Source: Caprella mutica
Taxonomy: Eukaryota; Arthropoda; Malacostraca; Amphipoda; Caprellidae
Direction: 5' to 3'
Length of the DNA: 64,000 nt
Assembly (NCBI GenBank): GCA_947561585.1
Contig: CANNZV010000127.1
Coordinates: forward strand, 186,001 to 250,000
How positions within the stretch are numbered: the first letter of the stretch is position 1; every line of letters starts with the position of its first letter. Below are positions 47,339 through 58,082 of this stretch, piece after piece. The notes under the pieces were generated by a model that was not told the origin of the DNA, searched no databases, and worked only from the letters and a program-made list of their open reading frames with translations. The position numbers were made by a program, and so were the translations under genes.

Positions 47339-47508
47339 TTTTTCCTACATTCGATTCACGGCTCTTACATAACTCTATGATTGTTGTTGTTTCATTCTCT
47401 CAATTTTTCTCGAAAATATTTTTTCCATCAGTAATATTCCTACTGCGCCATTTATTACGACTGAGTGAATTATTGCGACCAAGTTAGGGTTTACAGTTAG
47501 ATAAGGGA

Positions 47509-47720
47509 TTGGTAGTCCTTTGTATGAGTAGAAGACGGAGAGGTAATTTACCATCTCATTGAACATCAATAAAATAGACATCAAAAGAATGGAAAATACA
47601 CGTGAGTGCAGTCACTGGTGCTTGTGTCCCTTTTTGTCACATTCCTTGGTAAGTGACTGCGTTCACGGAGTAGCTTTTCTGCATCCATGAGCATTGTCAC
47701 ATACTGGTGGTAGGTGAGTG
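47509..47720. repeat. Two dispersed repeats side by side
   Basis: 47509-47575 matches 33551-33620. 47596-47720 (GTGCTTGTGTCCCTTTTTGT ... TAGCTTTTCTGCATCCATGA) matches 10741-10870. Their adjacency here suggests they may be parts of one longer element. Confidence 0.65.
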
Positions 47721-48474
47721 CGTTTCCTTCTTAGTAAGAAATAATAAATAAATAAATTTCCTTTCCATTTATTTTTATTAAAGATTCTTTTTAATAAAAA
47801 TAATTATTGATTGCAATTTCCATCATGTAATGACTATTTATTTTTTATGTATGAAAATAATAGAAAATACACTAAAAGTAGCGGCTTTACATTGAATTCT
47901 CTTAAGGCTTGTATATTTAAATCCCTGTGGCTATCAGCTTTATGTCCAAAAAACTGTAAAAAAAAGTCGATATTGCCGATACTTCGCGATAAATATGACA
48001 CACTTGAGGGAGGTACGACACACGCTGAAAAGTGTGTCAATGTGGGATAATTTATGACACACATAAATGTGTTGTCATTGGGAAAAAAGTGGAATTATGT
48101 GTCAATTTGAGACATTGTTTTATATTACAATGACACACATCTTTTTGTGTGTTAAATAAAGATCTAATTACTATAATAAAATAATAAATTAAATATTTAA
48201 ATAAATGAATATTACTATATTGTATTGCAGCAGCATTCAAACACTCACAGTCCTCGGAAAGTGGGTGTTAACCTTTCATTTATAATAATTAAATCACAAA
48301 ATTAGGTTAAGAGTCTATCTTTTACTTATGAGAAATAAAGGTAATTATTAATTGAATTATCTGTAATAAAAAATTAATTTTAGTAATAAATAGTATACAT
48401 TAAATAAACTCATAAAATCGTTTTACTATTAAAAAAACAGACTCTGTTGCTATAAGATGCATCCAGTGTCATTA
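47721..48474. other. No gene recognised
   Basis: At 47990-48150 the words GACACAC and TGTGTCA/TGTGTG recur in both orientations (GACACACATAAATGTGTTGT). Overlapping frames on opposite strands (47811-48240) have no motif. Confidence 0.5.
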
Positions 48475-48533
48475 AAAGGATTTGTTCCTGGGACAATCCC
48501 TTAATATCCCAGGAATAATCCTTTTTGCCTGGT
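48475..48533. repeat. Hairpin element fragment, related to 42597-42702
   Basis: AAAAGGATTTGTTCCTGGGA then CAATCCCTTAATATCCCAGG then AATAATCCTTTTTGCCTGG: half of the palindromic family with both flanking words. Confidence 0.75.
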
Positions 48534-48794
48534 CTCTAGAGATTTTACCAGATGCTGTCTATTAAAAGAAATTAGTCATTTCCATGCATTTTATTTATAA
48601 ACTATCACGATGCCTGTTATTATAGTCGTTATTGTGGAATAATCTTTAAATACGTTTATTTAATCTTGTTAGTGTCTGGATTAATATACTTTCATTTAAA
48701 TGAAAATTTGAGTTTATAACACTAGTTGAAACTTAATGAAATTGTCAAGTTTTATAAGGTGTTATCAGGTCAAATACTGGTTATTATTATATCA

Positions 48795-49039
48795 CTAGTG
48801 TACTTCCCGTTAAGAATAACGTATTTTCAATAGTAATTTAAATCCTGTCATTCAATTACTTTTAGTGAATTCAATTAAAATTTATATTTCTGCATTGTCT
48901 GATATTATTTTAATTTTATATATAAAATATATATAATAATTAAATATCAAGTCAATATATTCCCGTGCGTACCATGGTTATATGCTTCATGTTTAATACC
49001 CGATGTGTGAAAGCGGACAATAAATAAATAATACTAGGA
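48795..49039 (-). mobile_element. Non-autonomous Helitron (family R), copy 1
   Basis: On the minus strand the 3' end has a hairpin (CGTTA, loop, TAACG with flanking C and G), then GAAGTACACTAG and a following T. Helitrons end in CTRR about 10 nt after a hairpin and insert between A and T. The inner text CGCACGGGAATATATTGACT is shared with the other three copies. The 5' end is poorer here. Confidence 0.7.
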
Positions 49040-49098
49040 TTAAAAGATTTAATTGCTAGCATTGTACAGTGTATCCACTGCCATTGAATCTGCATCAA

Positions 49099-49292
49099 GA
49101 CTGCTTCACACTTGTCAGGGATCTGTCCGGGACGTCTCCGGTCCGTCTCCTCTCAGTGATTCAGTGTCATTGAAAAAATATATCGTTACATTAATTTCAA
49201 CGGACACATTCACACAGTACCGACTCATCTCAGTGCTAAAAAACCACTGACCGGAGATGTCCCGGACAGATCCCTGACATGTGTGAAAAGCC
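49099..49292 (+). mobile_element. Short inverted-repeat element (family C), copy 2
   Basis: The left end GACTGCTTCACACTTGTCAG then GGATCTGTCCGGGACGTCTC mirrors the right end GATGTCCCGGACAGATCCCT then GACATGTGTGAAAAGCC. The inner AACGGACACATTCACACAGT is conserved in all three copies. Overlapping frames on both strands are by-products. Confidence 0.85.
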
Positions 49293-49380
49293 TTTGATTC
49301 TACATATGCATCATACTGCGATACTATGCATGATATATTGGTACCATTGATACATAGATTAATTAATAAATTATACATAA

Positions 49381-49666
49381 CTAGTGTACTTTCCCGTTAA
49401 AAATAACGGGTCGTCATCAATATCAATTTATTACCAGTTATTAGGTTACTTTTAATGAACTCAATTAAAAATAAATTTTCTGCATAGTCTAATTTATTTT
49501 ATAGATAAAATAAATTTGAAAATTGAATAAAAACAGGAAATTTAAATATCAAGTCAATATATTCCCGTGCGTATCATAGTTACATTCTTCATGTTTAATA
49601 CCCATAGTGTAAAAGCGGACACCAAATAAATAAATAATTAAATAAACACACGAGGGAAATTATAGA
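49381..49666 (-). mobile_element. Non-autonomous Helitron (family R), copy 2
   Basis: On the minus strand it begins TCTATAATTTCCCTCGTGTG after an A. It ends with a perfect hairpin (CCCGTTA, loop, TAACGGG), AAAGTACACTAG and a following T. About 286 bp, non-coding. Confidence 0.85.
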
Positions 49667-50234
49667 TTCTTCTTGGACACACTGTACAAATATCTTAAAA
49701 TTTAATAATTACAGAATTTTGTTCCTTTTTCTAAGATCATTTTCAAGTTAAATAATAATTGCATAAAGAAACCTAACAATATGTGCTTTTTATATGCCCC
49801 TAACAAGTAGCCTGTCTACGTAAATTATTGAGAAACTAAAAGTAAATCATAAATAATATTTAACATATAATAAGCCTATCAAAGTCTATAAGCTGAAAAT
49901 CATTCGAGCTATATACCTATATTACTATTTTATTATTTATAGTATATCACTAACAGGAGAATTATCAAGAAATTAATATTAATCAATAAAAACATACATA
50001 AATTATACCATAAATCTATCTATTTTATGTTATAATTATTATGTTATAAAATAGCTGTTCGGTGATTGGGTAGTGTTCAGTGATTGGGAAGAGTCACTAT
50101 ATTGATACTACCACAAATTATTTGTTTATCCTTTCAATATATGTTTCTTAATTGAAGTGTGCTACACGAGCAGACAGTCACTAACGGCTCTTATTATAAT
50201 ACAGTTTTCCCCAAACTCCAATCTTATGAAAGAA
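49667..50234. other. No gene recognised
   Basis: AT-rich. GTTCGGTGATTGGGTAGT then GTTCAGTGATTGGGAAGA is a short direct repeat at 50057-50093. Confidence 0.5.
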
Positions 50235-50450
50235 CTAGATTACGTGCACTCGGTAGAGCGCATGCCTTCGCCGCCGCTTTGACCCATTCTTTCCCAAAAT
50301 CTGATAAACTGGTAACTGGACATTGACCAGTCGTTCCACCAAATTTCAGCTAATTTGGTCGAATACTTTTTCAGTTTTGCGAATAACAAGATGACAAATA
50401 AATAAAAAAATGTCAGGTGAAATATAACCTTCCGCAAATTTGCGTAGGTA
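50235..50450 (-). mobile_element. Helitron-like family S copy
   Basis: On the minus strand the order of blocks is TTTGCGGAAGGTTATATTTC, CTTGTTATTCGCAAAAC, TGAAAAAGTATTCGACC, AAAGCGGCGGCGAAGGCATG, then the hairpin GCGCTCTACCGAGTGCACG and AATCTAG with T after. A cleaner 3' end than most copies. Confidence 0.65.
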
Positions 50451-50454
50451 ATAA

Positions 50455-50545
50455 TTGCCCAGGGGCAATATTGGGACAATGTTGTCCCAATATTGCCAAT
50501 GTTGTCCCAATATTGGTACAAGAAACATTGCTACCTGGGTAATTA
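50455..50545. repeat. Hairpin: GGCAATATTGGGACAA and complement
   Basis: GGCAATATTGGGACAA (50464-50479) is followed after TG by TTGTCCCAATATTGCC, a perfect 16 bp stem, and then a further partial copy. Outer words AATTGCCCAGG and CCTGGGTAATT (50454 and 50535) are inverted, so this may be a small palindromic transposon. Confidence 0.7.
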
Positions 50546-50575
50546 TTAGTATTTATGAGCTATAGAGGAGTCCCA

Positions 50576-52012
50576 TCTTAATCTTCTATGGCCCCACCAT
50601 AACTCTCCTAATCTTCTATGGCCCCACCGTAACTCTCCTAATCTTCTATGGCCCCACCGTAACTCTCCTAATCTTCTATGGCCCCACCATAGCTTTCCTA
50701 ATCTTCAATTGCCCCACCATAACTTTCTTAATCTTCTATTGCCCCACCATAACTTTCTTAATCTTCTATTGCCCCACCATAACTTTCCTATTTTTCTATG
50801 GCCCCACCATAACTCTCCTAATCTTCTATTGCCCCACCATAACTTTCCTAATCTTCTATGGCCCCACCATAACTTTCTTAATCTTCTATGACCCCACCAT
50901 AACTTTCTTAATCTTCTATGACCCCACCATAACTTTCCTAATCTTCTATTGCCCCACCATATCTTTCCTAATCTTCTAAGGCCCCACCATATCTTTCCTA
51001 TTTTTCTATGGCCCCACCATAACTTTCCTAATCTTTTATGAACCCACCATAACTTTCCTAATCTTCTATGGCCCCACCATAACTCTTCTAATCTTCTATG
51101 ACCCCACCATATTTTTCTTAATCTTCTATGGCCCCACCATAACTTTCCTAATCTTCTATGGCCCCATTATAACTTTCCTAATCTTCTTTGGCCCCACAAT
51201 AACTCTCCTAATCTTCTATGGCCCCACCATAACTTTCTTAATCTTCTATGGCCCCAACATAGCTCTCCTAATCTTCCATGGCCCCACCATAACTTTCCTA
51301 ATCTTCTATGGCCCCACCATAGCTCTCTTAATCTTCTATTGCCCTACCATAACTTTTCTAATCTTCTATTGCCCCACCATAACTTTCCTAATCTTCTATG
51401 GCCCCACCATAACTCTCCTAATCTTCTATTGCCCCACCATAACTCTCCTAATCTTCTATTGCCCACCATAACTCTCCTAATCTTCTATGGCCCCACCATA
51501 ACTCTCCTAATCATCTATTGCCCCACCATAACTCTCCTAATCTTCTATTGCCCCACCATAACTCTCCTAATCTTCTATTGCCCCACCATAACTCTCCTAA
51601 TCTTCTATTGCCCCACCATAACTCTCCTAATCTTCTATTGCCCCACCATAACTCTCTTAATCTTCTATTGCCCCACCATAACTCTCTTAATCTTCTATTG
51701 CCCCACCATAACTCTCTTAATCTTCTATTGCCCCACCATAACTCTCTTAATCTTCTATTGCCCCACCATAACTTTCTTAATCTTCTATTGCCCCACCATA
51801 ACTTTCTTAATCTTCTATGACCCCACCATAACTTTCCTAATCTTCTATTGCCCCACCATAACTCTCTTAATCTTCTATTGCCCCACCATAACTTTCTTAA
51901 TCTTCTATTGCCCCACCATAACTTTCTTAATCTTCTATGACCCCACCATAACTTTCCTAATCTTCTATTGCCCCACCATAACTCTCTTAATCTTCTATTG
52001 CCCACCATAACT
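50576..52012. repeat. 30 bp tandem array, about 48 copies
   Basis: The unit is ATCTTCTATGGCCCCACCAT plus AACTTTCCTA, in strict register apart from one-base deletions near 51464 and 52000 that shift the frame. Variants ATTGCCCC and AACTCTCTTA dominate the second half (from about 51510). Three open frames of 100-223 codons are repeat translations. The unit is the complement of the family G half-palindrome. Confidence 0.97.
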
Positions 52013-52425
52013 CTCTCTGTGTAACATATGCTTCACCCAAATAATACACTAAACCTTTTCTTTCATTTTAATGTTTTACTTATTTAATTTCTAACCCCTG
52101 CTCTCCATCACAGAAAACACTTTTAATTACTATACTTTAATTACTATGCTTCCAATATAATAATGTAAGTATGTACTCAATTTAGACGCGTATTCAATGT
52201 ATTTTTATTATATAAATCACATTGCGATTGGAGCGCTTCTTCTTCACCTGTGATTTGAATTTCGTTTGAATATTTTATGAAGATCAGAAAACAATTATTA
52301 AAAACGTAGTTCAATAAACTGCAGAGGAAAAACTGTAAAGAAATTGTAGTCAGTTTGACTGCATTTGCAAGTCAAATTCACCTGATATATTACTGTAGTA
52401 ATATTAATATAATATTATTACAGTA
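52013..52425. other. No gene recognised
   Basis: AT-rich with no supported feature. Confidence 0.5.
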
Positions 52426-52918
52426 GTAGTGTATTTGCCCGTTAAAAATAACGGGTCTTCAACAGTAATTTATTACCCGTTGTTAAGTCATTTTCAGTAG
52501 ACTCAAATAAAATTTATTTTTCTGCATAAATGCTGCTTCACACATCACCGATATCCGTCCGGCACGTCACCGGTCCGTCTTCGTCACTCTTCTCTCAGTG
52601 ATTCGGTGTCAGTGAAAAAGTATATCGTTACATTAATTTCAACGGACACATTCACACAGTACCGGCTCTCCTCAGTGATTAAAAAACACGGACCGGTGAC
52701 GTCCCGGACGGATATCGGTGATGTGTGAATCAGCCTTAAACTGATACTTTTTTCATAGATAAAAACATTAAAAAATTGAATATAAACAGGGGAATTTAAA
52801 TATTAAGTCAATATATTCCAGTGCGTATCATAGTTACATTCTTCATGATTAATACCAATCGAGTAAAAGCGGACACCAAATAAATAAATAAACACACTAA
52901 GGAAATTATTAGCATAGA
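52426..52918 (-). mobile_element. Non-autonomous Helitron (family R), copy 3, with a nested insertion
   Basis: On the minus strand it starts TCTATGCTAATAATTTCC and ends with the CCCGTTA/TAACGGG hairpin and GCAAATACACTAC (CTAG changed to CTAC). A family C element sits inside at 52530-52736. Without it the copy matches copy 4 in length and sequence. Confidence 0.8.
52530..52736 (+). mobile_element. Short inverted-repeat element (family C), copy 3, target site readable
   Basis: The ends TGCTGCTTCACACATCACCG and CGGTGATGTGTGAATCAGCC are inverted. Comparing with the uninterrupted Helitron at 54103 (CATAAACTGAG) shows that TAA (or TAAA) has been duplicated around it. A 3 bp TAA duplication suits the PIF/Harbinger superfamily. 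Confidence 0.85.
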
Positions 52919-53097
52919 TATATTATTGCAGTAATATTGGTATAGAATATACATATTACATATAAGATATAAGCTTTATTTTATTTGTAGTTCAATAACT
53001 CAGATTTCTGTTTAAACTTTGCTTCTCGTTCTAACTTTTTTTCTTTAGAGTTTCCGTTAACTTTCACCACCTCCGGTTTAGATATAAAATTATATAA

Positions 53098-53579
53098 GGG
53101 TAAATTCCGAGTTATCGGACAGTTCCACATTTTCGATCATAAAATAAAAATTATATAGTGATTATTTTATGACTTTTAATATAATTGGTATCCATGATAC
53201 CTGCAGGTATCATGGATACCAATTAAAATAACGAGTTAAATATTATGATTATATTTTCCTTATACCGTATATCCCACGAAAAATTGCATTCTAATTTAAG
53301 ATGAAATAGTTTGCTATTAGTTGAAATATATTTATTTTGTAGTTCATATTTTTATTAATTCAAGATTTCTATATTATTTGTTCAATTTTATGCTTGCCAA
53401 TTCTAGTGATTTAAAAATCACTAGAATTGGCAGCATAAGAAGATACGGACTTGTACAGAAATAAATTTATAATTTTAACAAGCTTATTTGTTAAGCTTAA
53501 AATCTAGTGTGCTTTTTTGAAGGACTTACTGTATATATGACCGAAAATGTGGAACTGCTCGATAAGAAGGAACCTACCC
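53098..53579. mobile_element. Family A element enlarged by two palindromes
   Basis: The left end GGGTAAATTCCGAGTTATCG and the right end, complementary to the same consensus (ATGTGGAACTGCTCGATAAG then AAGGAACCTACCC), bracket 482 bp, about three times the short copies. Inside are the 42 bp perfect palindrome (53183-53224) and a hairpin with a 16 bp stem at 53397-53434 (GCCAATTCTAGTGATT and complement). Confidence 0.8.
53183..53224. repeat. 42 bp perfect palindrome
   Basis: AATTGGTATCCATGATACCTG and its exact complement, with CTGCAG at the centre. The same 38 bp core lies at 61100-61137 in a different host element, and a near-perfect version at 18973-19014. Confidence 0.95.
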
Positions 53580-54102
53580 TTTATCTTGAAAAAATCTTTA
53601 ATTTTTCCTATTGAATGCTGTTACCAATTTTATTTATTTTTGACACTATGCTTGAATGCTAAACTGAAACTAATTTAAGGATTTATTTAAACGAATTTTT
53701 CCAACAATTCGTTGTTTAATAAAAAAAACAGTTTTTTTGACTTCATAAGTATATAACTTTCAGTTTATAATATGTTTCAAAAACTGTATATATTTTAAAA
53801 TAAAATTTAACATTTTTATAATTATTTGATATTTGATTCACATGATTTTTTTTCATTTTTTGAATAAAAAATACTGTTGATTAATTTTTAAAATAAATTT
53901 CCTTTTTTTTGCAAATCTTTGGTAAATGGTCACATACACATTTAGCTCAGTGGTCAGTTACTCATGTGATGTTATTTAACATTCATGGCAATGGTTTGTA
54001 TCACCACTAAGTAATGGTTTCGAACCAATATATCTTTATTTTGACCTGTCATTATTTTAAACATTGGCAAATTGTATTTCGGTGATAGATGGTTATAACT
54101 TA
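53580..54102. other. No gene recognised
   Basis: Very AT-rich, many T and A runs, no repeat or coding signal. Confidence 0.5.
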
Positions 54103-54392
54103 CTAGTGTATTTCCCCGTTAAAAATAACGGGTCCTCAATAGTAATTTATTACCCATTCTTAGGTTTTTTTAGTGAATTCAAATGAAATTCATTTTTCTG
54201 CATAAACTGAGACTTTTTTCGTAGATAAAAACATTTAAAAATGGAATAAAATCAGAGGAATTTAAATATCAAGTCAATATATTCCCGTGCGTATCATAGT
54301 TACATTCTTCATGTTTAATACCCATCGTGTAAAAGCTATCACCAAATAAATAAATAAATAAATAAACACACTAGGGAAATTATTAGTATAGA
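54103..54392 (-). mobile_element. Non-autonomous Helitron (family R), copy 4, intact ends
   Basis: The best copy. On the minus strand, after a flanking A, it starts TCTATACTAATAATTTCCCT. It ends with hairpin CCCGTTA-loop-TAACGGG, GAAATACACTAG, then a flanking T. That gives the TC start, the 3' hairpin, the CTAG end and insertion between A and T. 290 bp, no coding capacity, so it would depend on a helicase supplied elsewhere. Confidence 0.88.
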
Positions 54393-54395
54393 TGT

Positions 54396-54586
54396 TAGAG
54401 TTATTTAGTATTCAACCAAATTGCATGAAACTTGGTTATTATCCAGTTGCCAGTTTATCTGATTTTGGGAGAGACAGGGTCAAACGTTGAGGTCAAGGTC
54501 ATTTATTACTCAAGTATTATTGAATGGTCAAAGTCATTAATATGCGGCGGCGAAGGTATGCGCTCTACCGAGTGCACGTAATCTGG
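54396..54586 (+). mobile_element. Helitron-like family S copy, 5' truncated
   Basis: Starts at GTATTCAACCAAATTGCATG, right after the family R Helitron, and ends GCGGCGGCGAAGGTATGCGC, hairpin, TGCACGTAATCTGG. The terminal CTGG still fits CTRR. Confidence 0.6.
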
Positions 54587-54594
54587 ATTACGTG

Positions 54595-54825
54595 CATAGA
54601 AGATTATGAAGGGAAAGTTATGATGGAGCCATAGACGATTAAGAGGGGAAAGTTATGGTGAGGCCATAGACGATTAGGAGGGGAAAGTTATGGTTGGGCA
54701 ATATAATATTATGAAGGGACCCCTCTTAATCTTATATGGCCCCACCATAACTTCCCAACAGAGCATCTGTATAATAACATAGAGACTAAATTATGGTGGG
54801 GCCATATATGATTATGTACGGTCCC
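54595..54825. repeat. Family G half-units in both orientations
   Basis: Three plus-strand units (GGGGAAAGTTATGGTGAGGC then CATAGACGATTA) are followed by one inverted unit (CCCCTCTTAATCTTATATGG then CCCCACCATAACTTCCC) at 54719-54757 and another plus unit. It is a palindrome at a larger scale. Confidence 0.8.
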
Positions 54826-54934
54826 TTTTAATGACTGCGTATTTTCTATTTTTAAATCTTTAGTTTATTTTATTTAAAAATTATCCATAAAAAATACTGA
54901 TCAATTTGTATGATCTGGATTGTTACTTATTGCT

Positions 54935-55692
54935 TCTTTTATTTAATTTTATCTTTATTTTATTGAATTTTATTTTTCTTTAATTTAATTTTATTTTTCT
55001 TTTATTTTATCTTTCTTTTATTTAATTTTATCTTTATTTTATTTTATTTTATCTTTCTTTTATTTAATTTTATCTTTCTTTTATTCAATTTTCTTTTTCT
55101 TTTATTCAATTTTCTTTTTCTTTTATTCAATTTTATCTTTCTTTTATTCAATTTTATCTTTCTCTTATTCAATTTTATCTTTTCTTTTATTCAATTTTAT
55201 CTTTCTTTATTTAATTTAATTTTTCTTTTATTTTATCTTTCTTTTATTTAATTTTATCTTTATTTTATTTTACCTTTCTTTTATTTAATTTTATCTTTCT
55301 TTTATTCAATTTTCTTTTTCTTTTATTCAATTTTATCTTTCTTTTATTCAATTTTATCTTTCTCTTATTCAATTTTATCTTTTCTTTTATTCAATTTTAT
55401 CTTTCTTTATTTAATTTAATTTTTCTTTTATTTTATCTTTCTTTTATTTAATTTTATCTTTATTTTATTTTACCTTTCTTTTATTCAATTTTATCTTTCT
55501 TCTATTCAATTTTATCTTTCTTTTATACAATTTTATCTTTCTTTTAATTAATTTTATCTTTCTTTTATTTAATTTTATCTTTCTTTTATTCAATTTTATC
55601 TTTCTTTTATTCAATTTTATCTTTCTTTTATTCTATTTTATCTTTCTTTTATTCAATTTTATCTTTCTTTTATTCTATTTTATCTTTCTTCT
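54935..55692. repeat. About 21 bp pyrimidine-rich tandem array
   Basis: The unit is about TTTTATTCAATTTTATCTTTC. The plus strand has almost no G for 750 bp. Blocks recur (TATTCAATTTTCTTTTTCTT at 55083 and 55304; the segment at 55200-55290 again at 55400-55480), so there is internal duplication of about 200 bp. Confidence 0.93.
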
Positions 55693-55994
55693 ATTTTTGT
55701 TTTTTGTCTCCAATTCCATTTTTATTATTTTTATTTATAGTAGCTGAACGATTTCTTTTTTCACCAAATTATCCGAGCATCACACGAGCGTGAAGTTCGT
55801 CTATTTGAATATAAATTATAAATTCATTATATGATTGCTAAAAACTTCCAGAACATACAAGGGGAAATAAAACACATTGCAAATAACTAATTCCGTCATA
55901 AATAGATTTCATGCATGCTATTACGCACTAATTAATTCAACTCACTGAACACAAAATATAATTAAACACATAAAATGAAAAAACTCTCAGTTTT

Positions 55995-56694
55995 ACCTGG
56001 CAAACAATTCCATGTGTGTACCATGTGGTACATACACATTTAAAGCATGTGTATATCATGTGGCACTTACACATATAAAGCATGTGTTTACCATGCGGCA
56101 CTTTCACATTTAAAGCATGTGTATATCATGTGGCACTTTTACATTTAAAGCATGTGTATATCATGTGGCACTTTTACATTTAAAGCATGTGTATATCATG
56201 TGGCTCTTACACATTTAAAGTATGTGTATATCATGTGGCACTTACACATATAAAGCATGTGTATATCATGTGGCACTTTTACATTTAAAGCATGTGTATA
56301 TCATGTGGCACTTTTACATTCAAAGCATGTGTATATCATGTGGCACTTTTACATTTAAAGCATGTGTATATCATGTGGCACTTTTACATTTAAAGCATGT
56401 GTATATCATGTGGCACTTTTACATTCAAAGCATGTGTATATCATGTGGCACTTTTACATTTAAAGCATGTGTATATCATGTGGCACTTTTACATTTAAAG
56501 CATGTGTATATCATGTGGCAGTTTCACATTTAAAGCATGTGTATATGGTTTTAAAATGGCATTACTTGATGTAAATTATGTGTTTCTTATATTGTTTAGG
56601 TTGATTCAATAGCACATATTTATACTGCATTGCCACATTAAAACCATGTGGCAATAACCATGTGCAGGCAATATGGAATTGTTTGCAGGGTAAT
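55995..56694. mobile_element. Inverted-repeat element containing a 35 bp array
   Basis: TTACCTGGCAAACAATTCCA at 55995 is mirrored by TGGAATTGTTTGCAGGGTAA ending at 56694. The inside is almost entirely the 35 bp array plus a short AT-rich stretch (56551-56620) and the words GCCACATTAAAACCATGTGG and CAATAACCATGTGC, which resemble array units in inverted orientation. Confidence 0.75.
56011..56550. repeat. 35 bp tandem array, about 15 copies
   Basis: The unit is AAAGCATGTGTATATCATGT then GGCACTTTTACATTT. The core GCATGTGTATATCATGTGGC is itself near-palindromic. A 103-codon open frame here repeats HVYIMWHF-like translations and is not a gene. Confidence 0.95.
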
Positions 56695-56834
56695 GTGAAA
56701 ATATGAATACTTAAGATGAATAAATTCTTGTAATTAATGAAAAAATATCGACTTTTAAATGAAAAATTAATTTCAAAAGATGAAACATCCCTACAAACAA
56801 CGGTCTGTCGATTCGATTGAACAATCCATCGATT

Positions 56835-57847
56835 TGGGTGCTAGGAAAATTCGTCCACGGAAAATTCGTACGCGGAAACTTTGTCCACGGAAAATTCGTC
56901 CATTTTATGAAATTAGGAATAGCCTGTTAACAATATATGCAAGAGATAATTGCAGTCGAAAAAATTTGGGTAATGAAAACATATATTCAGCAGTTATAAC
57001 TGTTGATGAAAAATTCATTCTATGTAGCTAATATATTATGATTTTATAATTGAAAATTTAAAAATATGACTTAATCAAATATTGAAATTGGAAAGCTGGA
57101 CTTTTTCAGAAATGCCAAATATGCGCAATATTTGTCAAAAAAAATTATGTTTCATTCAGAGTGTACTACAATACTAGCTTTATATTTGCTCGTCAATTTC
57201 TCGATATTTTGGCCTTTTACGCTCTCTTTGTTTGAATTCTTTTAGTTAGGGTTAACTCTTCTTCCCTCATTCCAAATAATAGGATGCTCTTTCTTGAACA
57301 TTCTAAAATTCAACTGGATATAATGGATTTTCGCGTTGGTAATTTCGTCTTCCCTGTTTTGTTCCAATGTACGTAGCTTCAAAGCAGATAGAAACTCAAT
57401 TGGAATTTTCGCATAAATTTTCATTAACGCCAACAACATCTTCAGGTGTTAAAGGTCCTCTCCACACTAAATTGAAAAAAAATATGGAATAACTTTAAAT
57501 TTGTAGAGCTAAGGTTATATAACTTATCACAGTAAACAGAAAAGATATAGACCAAGTATTCTGTTCATAATTATTTATATTAGAGTAATAAAAAATCAGA
57601 GTGGAGGGGACCTTTAAGAACGCTAAGGCTTCAAACATTTTATCTTAAATTAAATTAATAAAATTATTATATATGTTTCAATAAACATTCATTAACTGTG
57701 CAGTACAACAATCTTTATGGATACAATTAACAAAGTACATTAACTATGTACTATCACCAACATACATTGAACTACTTTTTATCGAAACATTTATCATATC
57801 ATTTTGTTTAGTTATTTTGCCTTTAATGGACGAATTTTCCAGTCACG
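56835..57847. mobile_element. Possible element with GGTGCTAGGAAAATT start
   Basis: GGGTGCTAGGAAAATTCGTCC then repeated ACGGAAAATTCGTCC words at 56838-56905, with the complement GGACGAATTTTCC at 57829-57841. It holds a 65-codon minus-strand frame (57242-57439, starting MLLALMKIYAKIPIEFLSAL) with no recognised domain, possibly a trace of a coding parent, and a nested 169 bp element. Confidence 0.45.
57449..57617. mobile_element. Short inverted-repeat element, 169 bp
   Basis: TTAAAGGTCCTCTCCACACT on the left and AGAGTGGAGGGGACCTTTAA on the right are inverted. The TTAA may be part of the repeat or the target duplication typical of piggyBac-type MITEs. Non-coding. Confidence 0.75.
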
Positions 57848-58082
57848 ATCGATTCGATATCCCAGCAATCAAAAAGACATCAAATCGATATACGTTGTTT
57901 ATAGGGATGTTATAAATACCTACAATAATGAAGGAGAGACTATAAGACCCATATAATACTCAAACTCAATTAGGAAACAGTCACAGGTTTTCGATCAAGA
58001 TATCAAAGGATATCTTCTTCAGTCTTATCAAAAACACTGAATATCAATAACTGAATAATCAGTTATAATCGTCAAAACTCTC

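Noticed and set aside
57242..57439. 65-codon minus-strand frame as a gene exon
   Set aside because: Composition is more protein-like than most, but no family is recognised and no splice or start context can be supported. Mentioned only within the surrounding element.
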